The notes beneath the pieces are model-generated. The model did no database searches. It was not told the origin of the DNA and was given only the letters and a program-made list of their open reading frames with translations. Source: Reyranella sp. (lineage in GTDB: Bacteria; Pseudomonadota; Alphaproteobacteria; Reyranellales; Reyranellaceae). Taken from it: a stretch of 64,000 nt of DNA. The translations under genes were made by a program, and so were the position numbers. The stretch covers positions 1-64,000 of the forward strand of contig NZ_JAUSBN010000049.1 in the NCBI RefSeq assembly GCF_030651995.1, given 5' to 3'. Positions within the stretch are counted from its first letter, which is position 1; every line of letters starts with the position of its first letter. This document shows positions 13,364 through 22,967 of the stretch, one piece after another.

Positions 13364-13387
13364 GGCGGCCTTCTGGCCGCCGTTTTT
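13364..13387 (+). terminator. Rho-independent terminator
   Basis: ggcggcc-ttct-ggccgcc-gttttt. Confidence 0.75.
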
Positions 13388-13405
13388 GTCTGCAAACTTT
13401 GCTTC

Positions 13406-14047
13406 ATGACGAAGCCTTCGATTCTCTTCCGCCGCACCCTGCTGGCCGGCGCCGGCCTCAGCCTGATGCCGCTTCCTGCGGTCCTTGCCGCCGGCCTCGT
13501 GCCGACGCCCGACCAGACCGAGGGGCCGTTCTATCCGGCGGGTTTCCCGGCCGATATCGACAACGACCTCGTCCGGGTGCGCGGCCAGGCGGCGCAGGCG
13601 ATGGGGCAGGTGCTGCATCTGCAGGGGCGGGTGATCGACCTCGGTGGTGGCGCGCGCGGCGGCGCGATGGTCGAGATCTGGCAGTGCGACGCGCAGGGCA
13701 TTTACGACCATCCGCGCCAGTCGGGCCGTGACCGGCGCGATGCGGCGTTCCAGGGCTATGGCCGCATGCTGGTCGATGCCGAGGGCCGCTACAGCTTCCG
13801 CACGTTGAAGCCCGTCGTCTATCCCGGCCGCGCGCCGCACATCCATCTCAAGGTGGCAACCGCCGACGGGCGCAGGCTGACCAGCCAGTTCTATGTCGCC
13901 GGCGATCCCCAGAACGAGCGCGACGGCATCTTCAGGCGGGCGATCCGCACGCCGGGGCAGCGTGAGCGGATCGAATTGAAGCTGGAGCCGGCGTCGGGAC
14001 TGGAACCCGGCGCGATGGCTGCCACGATGGATATCGTGATCGCCTGA
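13406..14047 (+). CDS. Intradiol ring-cleavage dioxygenase-like protein with twin-arginine signal
   Basis: RRTLLAGAGLSLMPLPAVLAAG signal; TPDQTEGPFYPAG, VEIWQCDAQGIYDHP, GRAPHIHLKV motifs. Confidence 0.85.
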   Translation: MTKPSILFRRTLLAGAGLSLMPLPAVLAAGLVPTPDQTEGPFYPAGFPADIDNDLVRVRGQAAQAMGQVLHLQGRVIDLGGGARGGAMVEIWQCDAQGIYDHPRQSGRDRRDAAFQGYGRMLVDAEGRYSFRTLKPVVYPGRAPHIHLKVATADGRRLTSQFYVAGDPQNERDGIFRRAIRTPGQRERIELKLEPASGLEPGAMAATMDIVIA

Positions 14048-14056
14048 GGGAGCGGT

Positions 14057-14905
14057 TTACGGCTCGCCGCTGGCGCTGGGGGCGGCACTGCCGTCATGCG
14101 GCAGGCCGATCGCGTGATAGCCCGAATCGACGAAGTGTACCGTGCCGGTGACGCCGGCGCTGAGGTCCGACAGGTAGTAGAGCGCCGCACCGCCGACATC
14201 GCTCAGCTCGACGTTGCGGCGCAGCGGGGCCGCGTCGCGCGACACGCGATAGACGTAGCGCGCGCCGCCGATCACTGCGCCGGCCAGGGTGCGCATCGGA
14301 CCGGGCGAGATCGCGTTCACCCTCACGCCCTGCGGGCCGAGATCGGCCGCGAGATAGCGCACGCTGGCCTCGAGCGCGGCCTTGGCCACACCCATGACGT
14401 TGTAGGACGGCATCACCCGCGTCGAGCCTTCGTAGGTCAGCGTGATCAGGCTGCCGCCGTTGGTCATGAGCGGGAGCGCGCGACGCGCGATCTCGGTGAA
14501 GGAATAGCAGGAGATGGTGAGGCTGCGCTGGAAGTTCGCCTTGGTCGTGTCGACGTAGCGGCCCTTCAACTCGTCCTTGTCGGAGAAGGCGATGGCATGG
14601 ACCACGAAATCGAGGCGCCCCCATTCCTTCTTCAATGTCTCGAACAGGCGGTCGAGGCTCGCCTCGTCCTCGACGTCGGCCTCGATGACCACCTTGGACC
14701 CGAGTTTCTGAACCATCGGCAGAACGCGTTTGCCGAACGCCGCACCTTGATAGGTGAACGCCATTTCGGCGCCCGCCGCGTGCAGCGCCTGGGTGATGCC
14801 CCAGGCGATCGAATGATTGTTGGCCACGCCCATGATCAGGCCGCGCTTGCCGGCCATGAGCTTCGGAACGTCAGGCAGCGACCTGGCGACGGGATCGTTC
14901 GGCAT
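14057..14905 (-). CDS. fabI: Enoyl-[acyl-carrier-protein] reductase FabI
   Basis: GKRGLIMGVANNHSIAWGITQALHAAGAEMAFTYQG; followed upstream by fabB-fabA. Confidence 0.95.
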   Translation of the reverse strand: MPNDPVARSLPDVPKLMAGKRGLIMGVANNHSIAWGITQALHAAGAEMAFTYQGAAFGKRVLPMVQKLGSKVVIEADVEDEASLDRLFETLKKEWGRLDFVVHAIAFSDKDELKGRYVDTTKANFQRSLTISCYSFTEIARRALPLMTNGGSLITLTYEGSTRVMPSYNVMGVAKAALEASVRYLAADLGPQGVRVNAISPGPMRTLAGAVIGGARYVYRVSRDAAPLRRNVELSDVGGAALYYLSDLSAGVTGTVHFVDSGYHAIGLPHDGSAAPSASGEP

Positions 14906-14917
14906 GGAGGATCCGCC

Positions 14918-16153
14918 TCAGTTATCGTAGCGGGAGAACAGGAGGCAGGCGTTGGTGCCGCCGAAGCCGAAGCTGTTCGACATGACGGTCTGCAGTCCGG
15001 CCTTGTCGATGCGCTGGCGGGCGATGGGATAGCCCTCGGCGCCGGGGTCGAGATTCTCGATGTTGGCCGAGGCGGCGATGAAGTCGTCCTTCATCATCAG
15101 CAGCGAGTAGATCGCCTCGTGGGCGCCCGTGGCACCCTGGCTGTGGCCGGTCAGCGACTTGGTCGAACTCACCGTGGGCAGCTTGTCGCCGAACACGGAG
15201 CGGATGGCGTCGAGCTCGGTGATGTCGCCGACCGGCGTCGCCGTACCGTGGGTGTTGATGTAGTCGACCGGTAAATTGCGCCGCGGGGCGCCGGGGAAGC
15301 CCGCGAGCGCGAGCTTCATGCAGCGCCGTGCGCCTTCGCCGGAGGGAGCGACCATGTCGGCGCCATCGGACGTCGCGCCATAGCCGATCACCTCGGCGTA
15401 GATCTTCGCGCCACGGGCCTTGGCGACCTCGAGATCCTCCAGCACCACGATGCCACCGCCGCCGGCGATGACGAAACCGTCGCGGTCCCTGTCATAGGCG
15501 CGGCTGGCTCGCTGCGGCGTGTCGTTGAACTTCGACGACATGGCGCCCATGGCATCGAACAGCACGGAGAGCGTCCATTCCAGCTCCTCGCCGCCGCCCG
15601 CGAACATGCGGTCGGCCTTGCCGAGCTGGATGGTCTCGACGGCGTTGCCGATGCAGTGTGCCGAGGTCGAGCAGGCCGAGCTGATCGAATAGCTCGGGCC
15701 CTTGATCTTGTAGGCCGTGGCGAGGTTCGCCGAGACGGTGCTCGACATGGCGCGCGGTACCTGGAAGGGACCGACGCGCTTGGGGCCCTTTTCCTTGGCG
15801 ACGACGGCCGCCTGCACGATGGCGCCGGTCGTCGGCCCGCCCGAGCCGGCGACGAGGCCGGTCCGGTCGTTCGAGATTTCGGCCTCCGACAGGCCGGCAT
15901 CTTCGATCGCCTGCTTCATCGAGAGGTACGCATAGGCGGCGCCGTTGCCCATGAACCGCATGAGGCGCCGGTCGACCAGCTCCTCGACATTGAGCTTCAG
16001 GGTGCCGGCGACCTGGCTGCGGAAGCCAAGTTCGCGATACTGCGGCACGAATTCGATGCCCGACTTGCCTTCCTTCAGCGACTGAATCACTTCCGCGGCG
16101 TTGTTGCCGATCGGGGAGACGATTCCCAGGCCCGTGACGACGACGCGCTTCAT
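14918..16153 (-). CDS. fabB: 3-oxoacyl-[ACP] synthase I
   Basis: [36 protein letters not shown] active-site Cys. Confidence 0.95.
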   Translation of the reverse strand: MKRVVVTGLGIVSPIGNNAAEVIQSLKEGKSGIEFVPQYRELGFRSQVAGTLKLNVEELVDRRLMRFMGNGAAYAYLSMKQAIEDAGLSEAEISNDRTGLVAGSGGPTTGAIVQAAVVAKEKGPKRVGPFQVPRAMSSTVSANLATAYKIKGPSYSISSACSTSAHCIGNAVETIQLGKADRMFAGGGEELEWTLSVLFDAMGAMSSKFNDTPQRASRAYDRDRDGFVIAGGGGIVVLEDLEVAKARGAKIYAEVIGYGATSDGADMVAPSGEGARRCMKLALAGFPGAPRRNLPVDYINTHGTATPVGDITELDAIRSVFGDKLPTVSSTKSLTGHSQGATGAHEAIYSLLMMKDDFIAASANIENLDPGAEGYPIARQRIDKAGLQTVMSNSFGFGGTNACLLFSRYDN

Positions 16154-16689
16154 CAGACTGCCGCCGCCGGCGTCGCGGCGTCCTTCACCAGGCCGACCTT
16201 CATGTCGATCGCCTCATAGACCGGGTTGCCGTCGGCCGTCACGAAGCCGTCGCCGACCCCCATGACGAGGCGCCGCAGGATCAGGCGCTTGGGATGCACG
16301 TGATAGGTCAGCTTCCTGACGGTCGGCACGATCATGCCGGTCAGCTTGACCTCGCCCACGCCGATCGCCCGGCCGCGGCCCGGCGCCTTCATCCAGCCCA
16401 GGAAGAAGCCCAGCATCTGCCAGAGCGCATCGAGGCCCAGGCAGCCCGGCATCACCGGGTCGCCCTTGAAATGGCAGGCGAAGAACCAGAGTTCGGGCTT
16501 CACGTCCAGCTCGGCAATGATCTCGCCCTTGCCGTACTTGCCCCCGGTCGAATCGATTTTGACGATGCGGTCGAACATCAGCATCGGCGGCAGCGGCAGC
16601 TGGGCGTTCCCGGGACCGAAAAGGTTGCCCTTGGCGCATTCGATCAGGTCTTCGAAGGTATAGCTATTTTTCTGCTCGTGCTCGCTCAC
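16153..16689 (-). CDS. fabA: 3-hydroxydecanoyl-[ACP] dehydratase
   Basis: [33 protein letters not shown] start at 16689 ([15 protein letters not shown]). Confidence 0.95.
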   Translation of the reverse strand: MSEHEQKNSYTFEDLIECAKGNLFGPGNAQLPLPPMLMFDRIVKIDSTGGKYGKGEIIAELDVKPELWFFACHFKGDPVMPGCLGLDALWQMLGFFLGWMKAPGRGRAIGVGEVKLTGMIVPTVRKLTYHVHPKRLILRRLVMGVGDGFVTADGNPVYEAIDMKVGLVKDAATPAAAV

Positions 16690-16824
16690 ATTCACCGTCC
16701 CACAGGCCGCCCCGGAAGGCTTCAAGGCCAGAATAAGGATGCCGGACGCCCGGCGCAAACCGACGCTTCCGGCTGGAGAAGCCCTTTTCTTGTCTTCTTC
16801 GCCCGCTTACATAAGACTGTCACC

Positions 16825-17232
16825 ATGACAGGCAATAGCCCCGATTTTACCGTCAGCCTCCGCGCGGCAGGCTTGAGGCCGACCCGCCAGCGGGTCGCGC
16901 TGGCGCGCGTGCTGTTCGAGGGCGGCCATCGCCATGTCACTGCAGAGAGCCTGCATGCCGAGGTGAAGGCGACCCGCATGCCGGTTTCGCTGGCCACGGT
17001 CTACAATACCCTCAACCAGTTCCGCGAAGCCGGCCTGCTGCGCGAGGTCGTCGTGGCGCCGGGCCGGTCCTATTTCGACACCAATACCGGTCACCACCAT
17101 CACTTCTTCGTCGAGACCGACGGCGAGCTGCACGATTTTCCGTCCGACGAGGTGACCATCGCCGGCCTGCCGACGCCGCCCGAGGGCACCAAGCTCTCCC
17201 GCGTCGACGTCATCGTCCGAGTCCGCCGCTAG
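16825..17232 (+). CDS. irr: Fur-family iron response regulator Irr
   Basis: LRAAGLRPTRQRVALARVLFEGGHRHVTAE...SLATVYNTLNQFREAGLLREV..TGHHHHFF; divergent from fabA. Confidence 0.88.
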   Translation: MTGNSPDFTVSLRAAGLRPTRQRVALARVLFEGGHRHVTAESLHAEVKATRMPVSLATVYNTLNQFREAGLLREVVVAPGRSYFDTNTGHHHHFFVETDGELHDFPSDEVTIAGLPTPPEGTKLSRVDVIVRVRR

Positions 17233-17257
17233 GGCGAGTGCGAAGCGTTTGCAATAA

Positions 17258-17274
17258 CTTAGAACGGTTCTAAG
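17258..17274. promoter_or_regulatory. Irr-box/ICE-like operator upstream of rubrerythrin
   Basis: Perfect 17-nt palindrome CTTAGAACGGTTCTAAG, close to the iron control element form TTTAGAA-N3-TTCTAAA. Confidence 0.7.
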
Positions 17275-17354
17275 GTTCTTGACGCCGCCCTGCACGGCCC
17301 CCTAAATCACCTGGTGAGATCGGCGGATGGGCCGATCGCAAAGGGAGTAGAATC

Positions 17355-17774
17355 ATGGCGAACCTCAAGGGATCCAAGACCGAAGACAACCTCAAGGCCG
17401 CTTTCGCCGGCGAAAGCCAGGCCAACCGCCGCTACCTGTATTTCGCCCAGAAGGCCGACGTGGAAGGCTACAACGACGTCGCCGTCGTCTTCCGTTCGAC
17501 CGCCGAGGGTGAGACCGGCCATGCGCACGGCCATCTCGAGTTCCTCGAGGTGAGCGGCGATCCGGCCACCGGCCTGCCGATCGGCCCGACCGACAGCAAC
17601 CTCAAGGCCGCGATCGCCGGCGAGACGCACGAGTACACCGACATGTACCCGGGCATGGCGCGCACCGCGCGCGAGGAAGGCTTCACCGAGGTCGCCGACT
17701 GGTTCGAGACGCTGGCGAAGGCCGAGAAGAGCCACGCCGGCCGCTTCCAGAAGGCCCTCGACACGATGGGCTGA
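17355..17774 (+). CDS. Rubrerythrin (erythrin domain only)
   Basis: [43 protein letters not shown]; 139 aa with no CxxC rubredoxin domain. Confidence 0.92.
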   Translation: MANLKGSKTEDNLKAAFAGESQANRRYLYFAQKADVEGYNDVAVVFRSTAEGETGHAHGHLEFLEVSGDPATGLPIGPTDSNLKAAIAGETHEYTDMYPGMARTAREEGFTEVADWFETLAKAEKSHAGRFQKALDTMG

Positions 17775-17795
17775 GCCCTCCGGGCTCGTTCCGAA

Positions 17796-17821
17796 GGGGA
17801 CCCCGCGCGGGTCCCCTTTTT
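17796..17821 (+). terminator. Rho-independent terminator after rubrerythrin gene
   Basis: ggggaccc-cgcgc-gggtcccc-ttttt. Confidence 0.8.
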
Positions 17822-17854
17822 CTTCCCCGCTCCCCTTCAAAAAAGCGAACGATC

Positions 17855-19213
17855 ATGCGCGAAGGCAGCCTCGAAGCACCGATCCGCCACGACCTCGACT
17901 GGCAGAACCCCTGGTTCTGGGACGAAAAGGCGCTCGAGAAGGAGATGGAGCGGGTATTCGACATCTGTCACGGCTGTCGGCGCTGCTTCAACCTGTGCGA
18001 TTCCTTCCCGCGGCTGTTCGATCTGATCGACAACGGCCCGACCGGCGAACTCGATGGCGTGAAGAAGGAAGACTACGCCCAGGTCGAGGAAGCCTGCACG
18101 CTCTGCGACATGTGCTTCATGACCAAGTGCCCCTACGTGCCGCCGCACGAATGGGCGCTCGATTTCCCGCATCTCATGCTGCGCCACCGCGCCGTTCAGG
18201 CGCGCAAGAAGGGCGTCGGCTTCGTCGACAGGCAGCTCGCCGACACCGATCGCACCGGCCGGCTGGGCACGTTCTTCGCCGCGGCTGCGAATTGGGCGAC
18301 CGACGAGCACAACACGACGACGCGCCAGAGCATTGAACGCCTTGCCGGTATCCATCACGGGGCGCGGCTGCCGCGCTATGCCGGCGAAACCTTCGAGATT
18401 CGCGCGCGCCGGGAAGGCCTGGTGCTGAACGAGGCGGCGCCGGCCTTCGGCAAGCGCAAGGCGGTCCTCTATGCGACCTGCTTCGTGAACTTCAACAACA
18501 CCGACATCGGCGCCGCCGCGCGCGCCGTGCTGGCCAAGAACGGTGTCGAGACCGAGGTCGTGCATCCGGCCTGCTGCGGCATGCCGAAGCTCGAACTGGG
18601 CGACATCGAATCGGTCGCCAACGCGGCGAAAGAGGTTTCGGCGGCGTTGTTGCCGTGGGTCGACAAGGGCTACGACATCATTGCGCTGACGCCTTCCTGC
18701 GCGCTGATGCTCAAGTTCGAATGGAAGCTGATCTGCCCCAAGGATCGGGCGATCGAGCGCCTGTCGAATGCCACGTTCGACCTCTCCGAATACGTCGTCG
18801 ACATTGCCAAGAAGCACGGTCTGGCGCCCGGCCTGGAGCCGCTCGAAGGCGGCGTCAGCGTCCACCTCGCCTGCCATGCGCGGGCGCAGAACATGGGCGC
18901 GAAGGCGGCCGAGATGCTGCGCCTGGTGCCCGGCACGCGCGTGGCGGTGATCGAGCGCTGCAGCGGCCATGGCGGCATCTGGGGCGCGCGGACCGAGAAT
19001 TTCGAGACCGCGGTGAAGGTCGGCAAGCCCGCCGCGCAGGCCGCGCTCAAGAACGACACCAGCTTCGTCGCGTCCGAATGCCCGCTGGCGGCCGATCACC
19101 TCATGCAGGTGATGGAAATGACGGCGGGCGACCAGGTGCCGAAGCCGTCGCGTGCGAGCCATCCGATCGAACTTCTGGCGCAGGCCTACGGGCTTGCAGG
19201 GACGGACAAGTGA
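17855..19213 (+). CDS. (Fe-S)-binding, GlpC/heterodisulfide reductase-related protein
   Basis: [15 protein letters not shown] and [17 protein letters not shown] [4Fe-4S] motifs; later [13 protein letters not shown] / [11 protein letters not shown]. Confidence 0.88.
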   Translation: MREGSLEAPIRHDLDWQNPWFWDEKALEKEMERVFDICHGCRRCFNLCDSFPRLFDLIDNGPTGELDGVKKEDYAQVEEACTLCDMCFMTKCPYVPPHEWALDFPHLMLRHRAVQARKKGVGFVDRQLADTDRTGRLGTFFAAAANWATDEHNTTTRQSIERLAGIHHGARLPRYAGETFEIRARREGLVLNEAAPAFGKRKAVLYATCFVNFNNTDIGAAARAVLAKNGVETEVVHPACCGMPKLELGDIESVANAAKEVSAALLPWVDKGYDIIALTPSCALMLKFEWKLICPKDRAIERLSNATFDLSEYVVDIAKKHGLAPGLEPLEGGVSVHLACHARAQNMGAKAAEMLRLVPGTRVAVIERCSGHGGIWGARTENFETAVKVGKPAAQAALKNDTSFVASECPLAADHLMQVMEMTAGDQVPKPSRASHPIELLAQAYGLAGTDK

Positions 19214-19797
19214 TGCCGCGCAAGATCGACGCCTCCGACATCATCCCGATCGCGGAATATGCCAAGCTGCGGCCCGAACGCCGCAAGCAGATCTCGGAGA
19301 TCAAGAAGAACCGCCGGCTCGAAGTCGGCCCGTTCGCGACGTTCTATTTCGAATCCTTCGACACGATGCTGCATCAGGTGCTCGAGATGCTCTTCATCGA
19401 GAAGGGCGGCGCCGAACAGCTTCCGGACGAGCTCGCGGCCTACAATCCGCTGATCCCCACGGGCAGCGAGCTGGTCGCGACCGTGATGTTCGAGATCGAC
19501 GATCCGCTGCGGCGCGCGCGCGTGCTCGGCTCGCTGGGCGGCGTCGAGCACAAGGCCTTCATCCGGGTGGACGGCGAGACGATTCGCGGGGTGCCGGAAG
19601 ACGACCAGGAGCGTTCGCGCGAGGACGGCAAGGCGTCGTCCGTGCAGTTCATCCGCTTTCCCTTCACGCCGGCGCAGGTCGAGGCGTTCAGGAGCGGCAC
19701 GGGCGACGTCGTGGTCGGCTTCGATCACGCCAACTACGGCCACATGGCCGTGATGTCGGCTCCCGTGCGCCAGGCGCTTTCGGCGGATTTCGCCTGA
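19213..19797 (+). CDS. DUF3501 family protein
   Basis: IAEYAKLRPERRKQISEIKKNRRLEVGPFATFYFESFDTMLHQVLEML; ATG overlaps the stop of the Fe-S gene. Confidence 0.8.
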   Translation: MPRKIDASDIIPIAEYAKLRPERRKQISEIKKNRRLEVGPFATFYFESFDTMLHQVLEMLFIEKGGAEQLPDELAAYNPLIPTGSELVATVMFEIDDPLRRARVLGSLGGVEHKAFIRVDGETIRGVPEDDQERSREDGKASSVQFIRFPFTPAQVEAFRSGTGDVVVGFDHANYGHMAVMSAPVRQALSADFA

Positions 19798-19810
19798 CCG
19801 ACGGCCTCCG

Positions 19811-20869
19811 TCAGTAATTCATCGGCAGGACGAGGACGACCGGGTCGCCGCGCATGCCGTCGGGCACCGGCGGCAGCGGCATGGCGCGCCGGATCGCCGC
19901 CATCTCGGCATTGTCGATCAGCGGCCAGCCGCTCGAACGATCGAGCCTGATGTCGAGAAGCTGGCCGGCCCGGTTGATCGTGACCCGCGTGACGACACGG
20001 CCATGCTGCCGGGCGGCGCGGGCGGCGGCGGGATAGTCGCGGTAGGGATCGATGTGGCGGTACACGCGCGACAGATAGTCGTTACGGGCGCCGCCATCGC
20101 CCATCGCCGCGTCGAAAGAACCGCTCGACGGTCCCCCGAGGCTCGAGGTCTGCGGCGGATAATCCTGTAGCCGCGTGCCGGGCGCCTGGGCCGTGCGGGG
20201 CACGGTCGGTGGGCGCGGGGCCGGGCGGACCGGACGGGGCGGCGGCGGCGTCGCCAGCGATTGTTCCAGCGTCACCTGCGGCTTCCACGACGAGGCATCG
20301 GTCTGCCAACTGGCCTCTGTCTCCGCTTCCGCTTCTGGAGCAGGCTCCGGGGCGGCGGTGGCCGTCTCGACCGGCGCCGGTGCGGGCTCCGCTGCGGGGG
20401 CAGGCTCCGCAGCCGCCTCGTCGGGCGGCGCGGGGGCTGGAGCGGGTGTGGGTCCGGGCTCGGCACTCTGGCGCGGCGGCGGAGCCGGCGCCGGTTCGAG
20501 AGCGGGCGCCGCTTCGGCAGGCTTCGCGACGGCCGGCATCTGAGCGGCCGGTGTGACGGCGGCCTGCTGTGGGGGCTCGGGTGCCGGCTGCGCGTCGACC
20601 GGCGCCGGGTCGGCGGGCGTCGTCTGCAATGGCGCGGGCTCGGGCGGCAAGACCTCGGACGCGGCAGGAGCGGAGGCCGCCGCGTTTCCGGCGGACAGGG
20701 GCTGTGGCTCGATCGAGACCATGATCGGCGTTTCCGCATGGTCGAGACGGCGCGACGGCGCGGCCCACCACAGGGCCGCGGCGACGAGCACATGCAGGCC
20801 GATCGCCAGGGCAAGCGCCGCCGGCGACATCCGCCCGGACTGCGACCGGAGGAAGCTGTCGTGAATCAC
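19811..20869 (-). CDS. TonB family energy transducer
   Basis: N-terminal TM helix, Pro/Ala-rich linker, C-terminal YLSRVYRHIDPYRDYPAAARAARQHGRVVTRVTINRAGQLLDIRL. Confidence 0.82.
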   Translation of the reverse strand: MIHDSFLRSQSGRMSPAALALAIGLHVLVAAALWWAAPSRRLDHAETPIMVSIEPQPLSAGNAAASAPAASEVLPPEPAPLQTTPADPAPVDAQPAPEPPQQAAVTPAAQMPAVAKPAEAAPALEPAPAPPPRQSAEPGPTPAPAPAPPDEAAAEPAPAAEPAPAPVETATAAPEPAPEAEAETEASWQTDASSWKPQVTLEQSLATPPPPRPVRPAPRPPTVPRTAQAPGTRLQDYPPQTSSLGGPSSGSFDAAMGDGGARNDYLSRVYRHIDPYRDYPAAARAARQHGRVVTRVTINRAGQLLDIRLDRSSGWPLIDNAEMAAIRRAMPLPPVPDGMRGDPVVLVLPMNY

Positions 20870-20935
20870 GGCACCGCAAGTTCTACGGTCGGGCGACGGT
20901 CTCGGCCAGCCGGATCGGCAGCGGAGCGGTCACCG

Positions 20936-22231
20936 TCAGCGCTGCTCGTTGTAGCGGAAGCTGACGGGAAGCTGGAACGTGTGGCGGTCGCCCGTGATGT
21001 CGGCGGGTAGCGGCGGATAGGGGCTGGCGCGTCGGATCGTGTCCATCACGCCGGCGTCGAGCGAGGGGAGACCGCTCGATTTCTCCATGACCACGCCGAG
21101 CAGCTGTCCCTGGCGCGAAATCGTCACCCGCGTCAGTACCGTGCCTTCCTCTCGGATCGTGCTGGTGTTCTTCGGGACATAGGGGAACTGCGCGATCCTT
21201 CGCATCACCTGCCACAGATACTGCTCCTGCGCCCGTCTCTGTCCGTAGTCGTCGGCGGGATTTCGGAAGGCGGGTGACGGCTGAGCGGCCGCCTGCGAGT
21301 TCGCGCCGCCCGGCGCCTGCGGCGCCAGCGGGGACGGTCGAAGCTGCTGCTGCGGCGGGGCGGGCGGTGGGGGACGCTGGGCCGGGGCCGGCACGGGAGC
21401 AGGGGGTGGCGGACGTTGGGCCGGCGCCGGAGGCGGCGGCGCCGGTCGCGCAGCCTGTTGTTGCGGGGGCGTGGGCGGTGCCGGGCGGGGGACCGGCAGC
21501 GGCTTCGGTATGTCCCGCTCGGTCACGGGCGGCGGTGGCGCGTCGAGCGGCGGCAGGGCCTGCTCGAGCGACGGCGGGGGTGGGGGCGGCGGCGGTTCGG
21601 GCTTGGCAAGCGCCGGCGGCGGCGGCGGTGGAGGTTCCGGCTGCGCGAGCGCCTGCTGCTGTTGCGGCGGCGGTGGCGGTTCAGGCTGGGCAAGTGCCTG
21701 CTGTTGTGGCGGCGGCGGCGGCTCCTCCTTGGCCTCCTGCGGCTTAGGCTCCTCGGGCTTGGATTCCGCCGGCTCGGGTTCCGCCGGCTTGGTTTCCTCT
21801 TTCGGGCCTGCCTCCTGCACCGTGTCGGGTGTGGGCATGTCGGTCGCGCGCGGGGACGGTGTCTCGGCACCGGCGACGTCGCGCGGGTTGGTGCTGAGCT
21901 CGGCGGGAGGGGGCGGCAGGCCGAGGCGCATCGGCGGTGCCGCGGGCTGCGGCTTGGGCGTCGGCGCGTTGGCGGCGGGTGCGGGCGGCGGCGGGGCAGG
22001 TGCGGCGGCTGGCTCCGGCGTCGGCTCGGTCTTCTGTTCTGCGACCGGGGTCATGGCCTCCGGTGCATCCATCGTGATCTCGATGGCATTCTCGTAATGC
22101 TCCACCGGACGCAGCGGCGAGATCCAGAACAGCGCCAGTCCCACGCCGACATGCAGCAGCACCGCCAGCGCCACGGCTGAGGGCGGCATGTGCTCGAAGC
22201 GGGAGTAGGTGAGACTGACGTCGTGGGTCAC
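20936..22231 (-). CDS. TonB family energy transducer with long proline-rich repeat linker
   Basis: N-terminal TM helix, PEPPPPPQQQALAQ repeats, C-terminal EGTVLTRVTISRQGQLLGVVMEKSSGLPSLD. Confidence 0.82.
   Translation of the reverse strand: MTHDVSLTYSRFEHMPPSAVALAVLLHVGVGLALFWISPLRPVEHYENAIEITMDAPEAMTPVAEQKTEPTPEPAAAPAPPPPAPAANAPTPKPQPAAPPMRLGLPPPPAELSTNPRDVAGAETPSPRATDMPTPDTVQEAGPKEETKPAEPEPAESKPEEPKPQEAKEEPPPPPQQQALAQPEPPPPPQQQQALAQPEPPPPPPPALAKPEPPPPPPPPSLEQALPPLDAPPPPVTERDIPKPLPVPRPAPPTPPQQQAARPAPPPPAPAQRPPPPAPVPAPAQRPPPPAPPQQQLRPSPLAPQAPGGANSQAAAQPSPAFRNPADDYGQRRAQEQYLWQVMRRIAQFPYVPKNTSTIREEGTVLTRVTISRQGQLLGVVMEKSSGLPSLDAGVMDTIRRASPYPPLPADITGDRHTFQLPVSFRYNEQR
21575..21730 (-). repeat. 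Degenerate tandem repeat encoding PEPPPPPQQQALAQ-like units
   Basis: Protein reads QALAQPEPPPPPQQQQALAQPEPPPPPPPALAKPEPPPPPPPP. Confidence 0.7.
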
Positions 22232-22266
22232 GGTGACCCCGTTCTACGGGGCGGCCCGGCGGGCCG

Positions 22267-22806
22267 CTAGTTGATCGGCTCGGATTTGTAGACGCCCCAC
22301 ATGCCGCTCCGCTCGATCCAGCCGCTCACGCCCGAAACCTTCACCCGGCACCAGTCGCCGGCGCAGGAGCGGATCTCGCCCAGGACTTCGGGCTCGAGCC
22401 GGGCCACGACCTCGGCCGATGAGGCCGGCGTCTTGTGCAGGCTGGCGGTTTTTGCGTTGATGATGAAGGAGCGCTTGCCGGTGAGCAGGCTCTGGTGAAC
22501 CCAGCCGCTCGCCCCCTGCCAGTCGCGGATTTTGCGCCAGTTCTCGTACTCGGCGACGATCTCGACGGGCATGGCCTTGCGCTTGAACACCCAGTCGACC
22601 GGATAGCGCGAGCCCGGCCCGGTTCGGACATTGACCTCGTCGGAGCGCAGGGAGGCGAAACGGGGAATGGGCAGGCCGGAGCCCTTGCGCTGGACGTTGG
22701 TCGGTTTGTCGGCCGCGAAGGCTGCTTTGCTGCCGGTCTGGGGCAGGGAAAATGCCGCCAGGGCAACGGAGAAGGCGCAAAGCAGGACCGACGATCGAAT
22801 TCCCAT
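22267..22806 (-). CDS. SH3-domain (SH3b) exported protein
   Basis: Signal peptide; RSDEVNVRTGPGSRYPVDWVFKRKAMPVEIVAEYENWRKIRDWQGASGWVHQSLLTGKR. Confidence 0.85.
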   Translation of the reverse strand: MGIRSSVLLCAFSVALAAFSLPQTGSKAAFAADKPTNVQRKGSGLPIPRFASLRSDEVNVRTGPGSRYPVDWVFKRKAMPVEIVAEYENWRKIRDWQGASGWVHQSLLTGKRSFIINAKTASLHKTPASSAEVVARLEPEVLGEIRSCAGDWCRVKVSGVSGWIERSGMWGVYKSEPIN

Positions 22807-22967
22807 TGCCGCCTATATACCTGAAATCTTCATATCGGGCGACAAGTAGCTGAAAAGGCGCGACTTTCGGGCAGGACGAAAGGCGGGGGCGTTTGCTGGA
22901 CAAAACGCGCGCGGACTTGGTAATCGGGCTTAGTCCCTGTCTCGAGCCAGCGCCGGTCCCCATTCAC

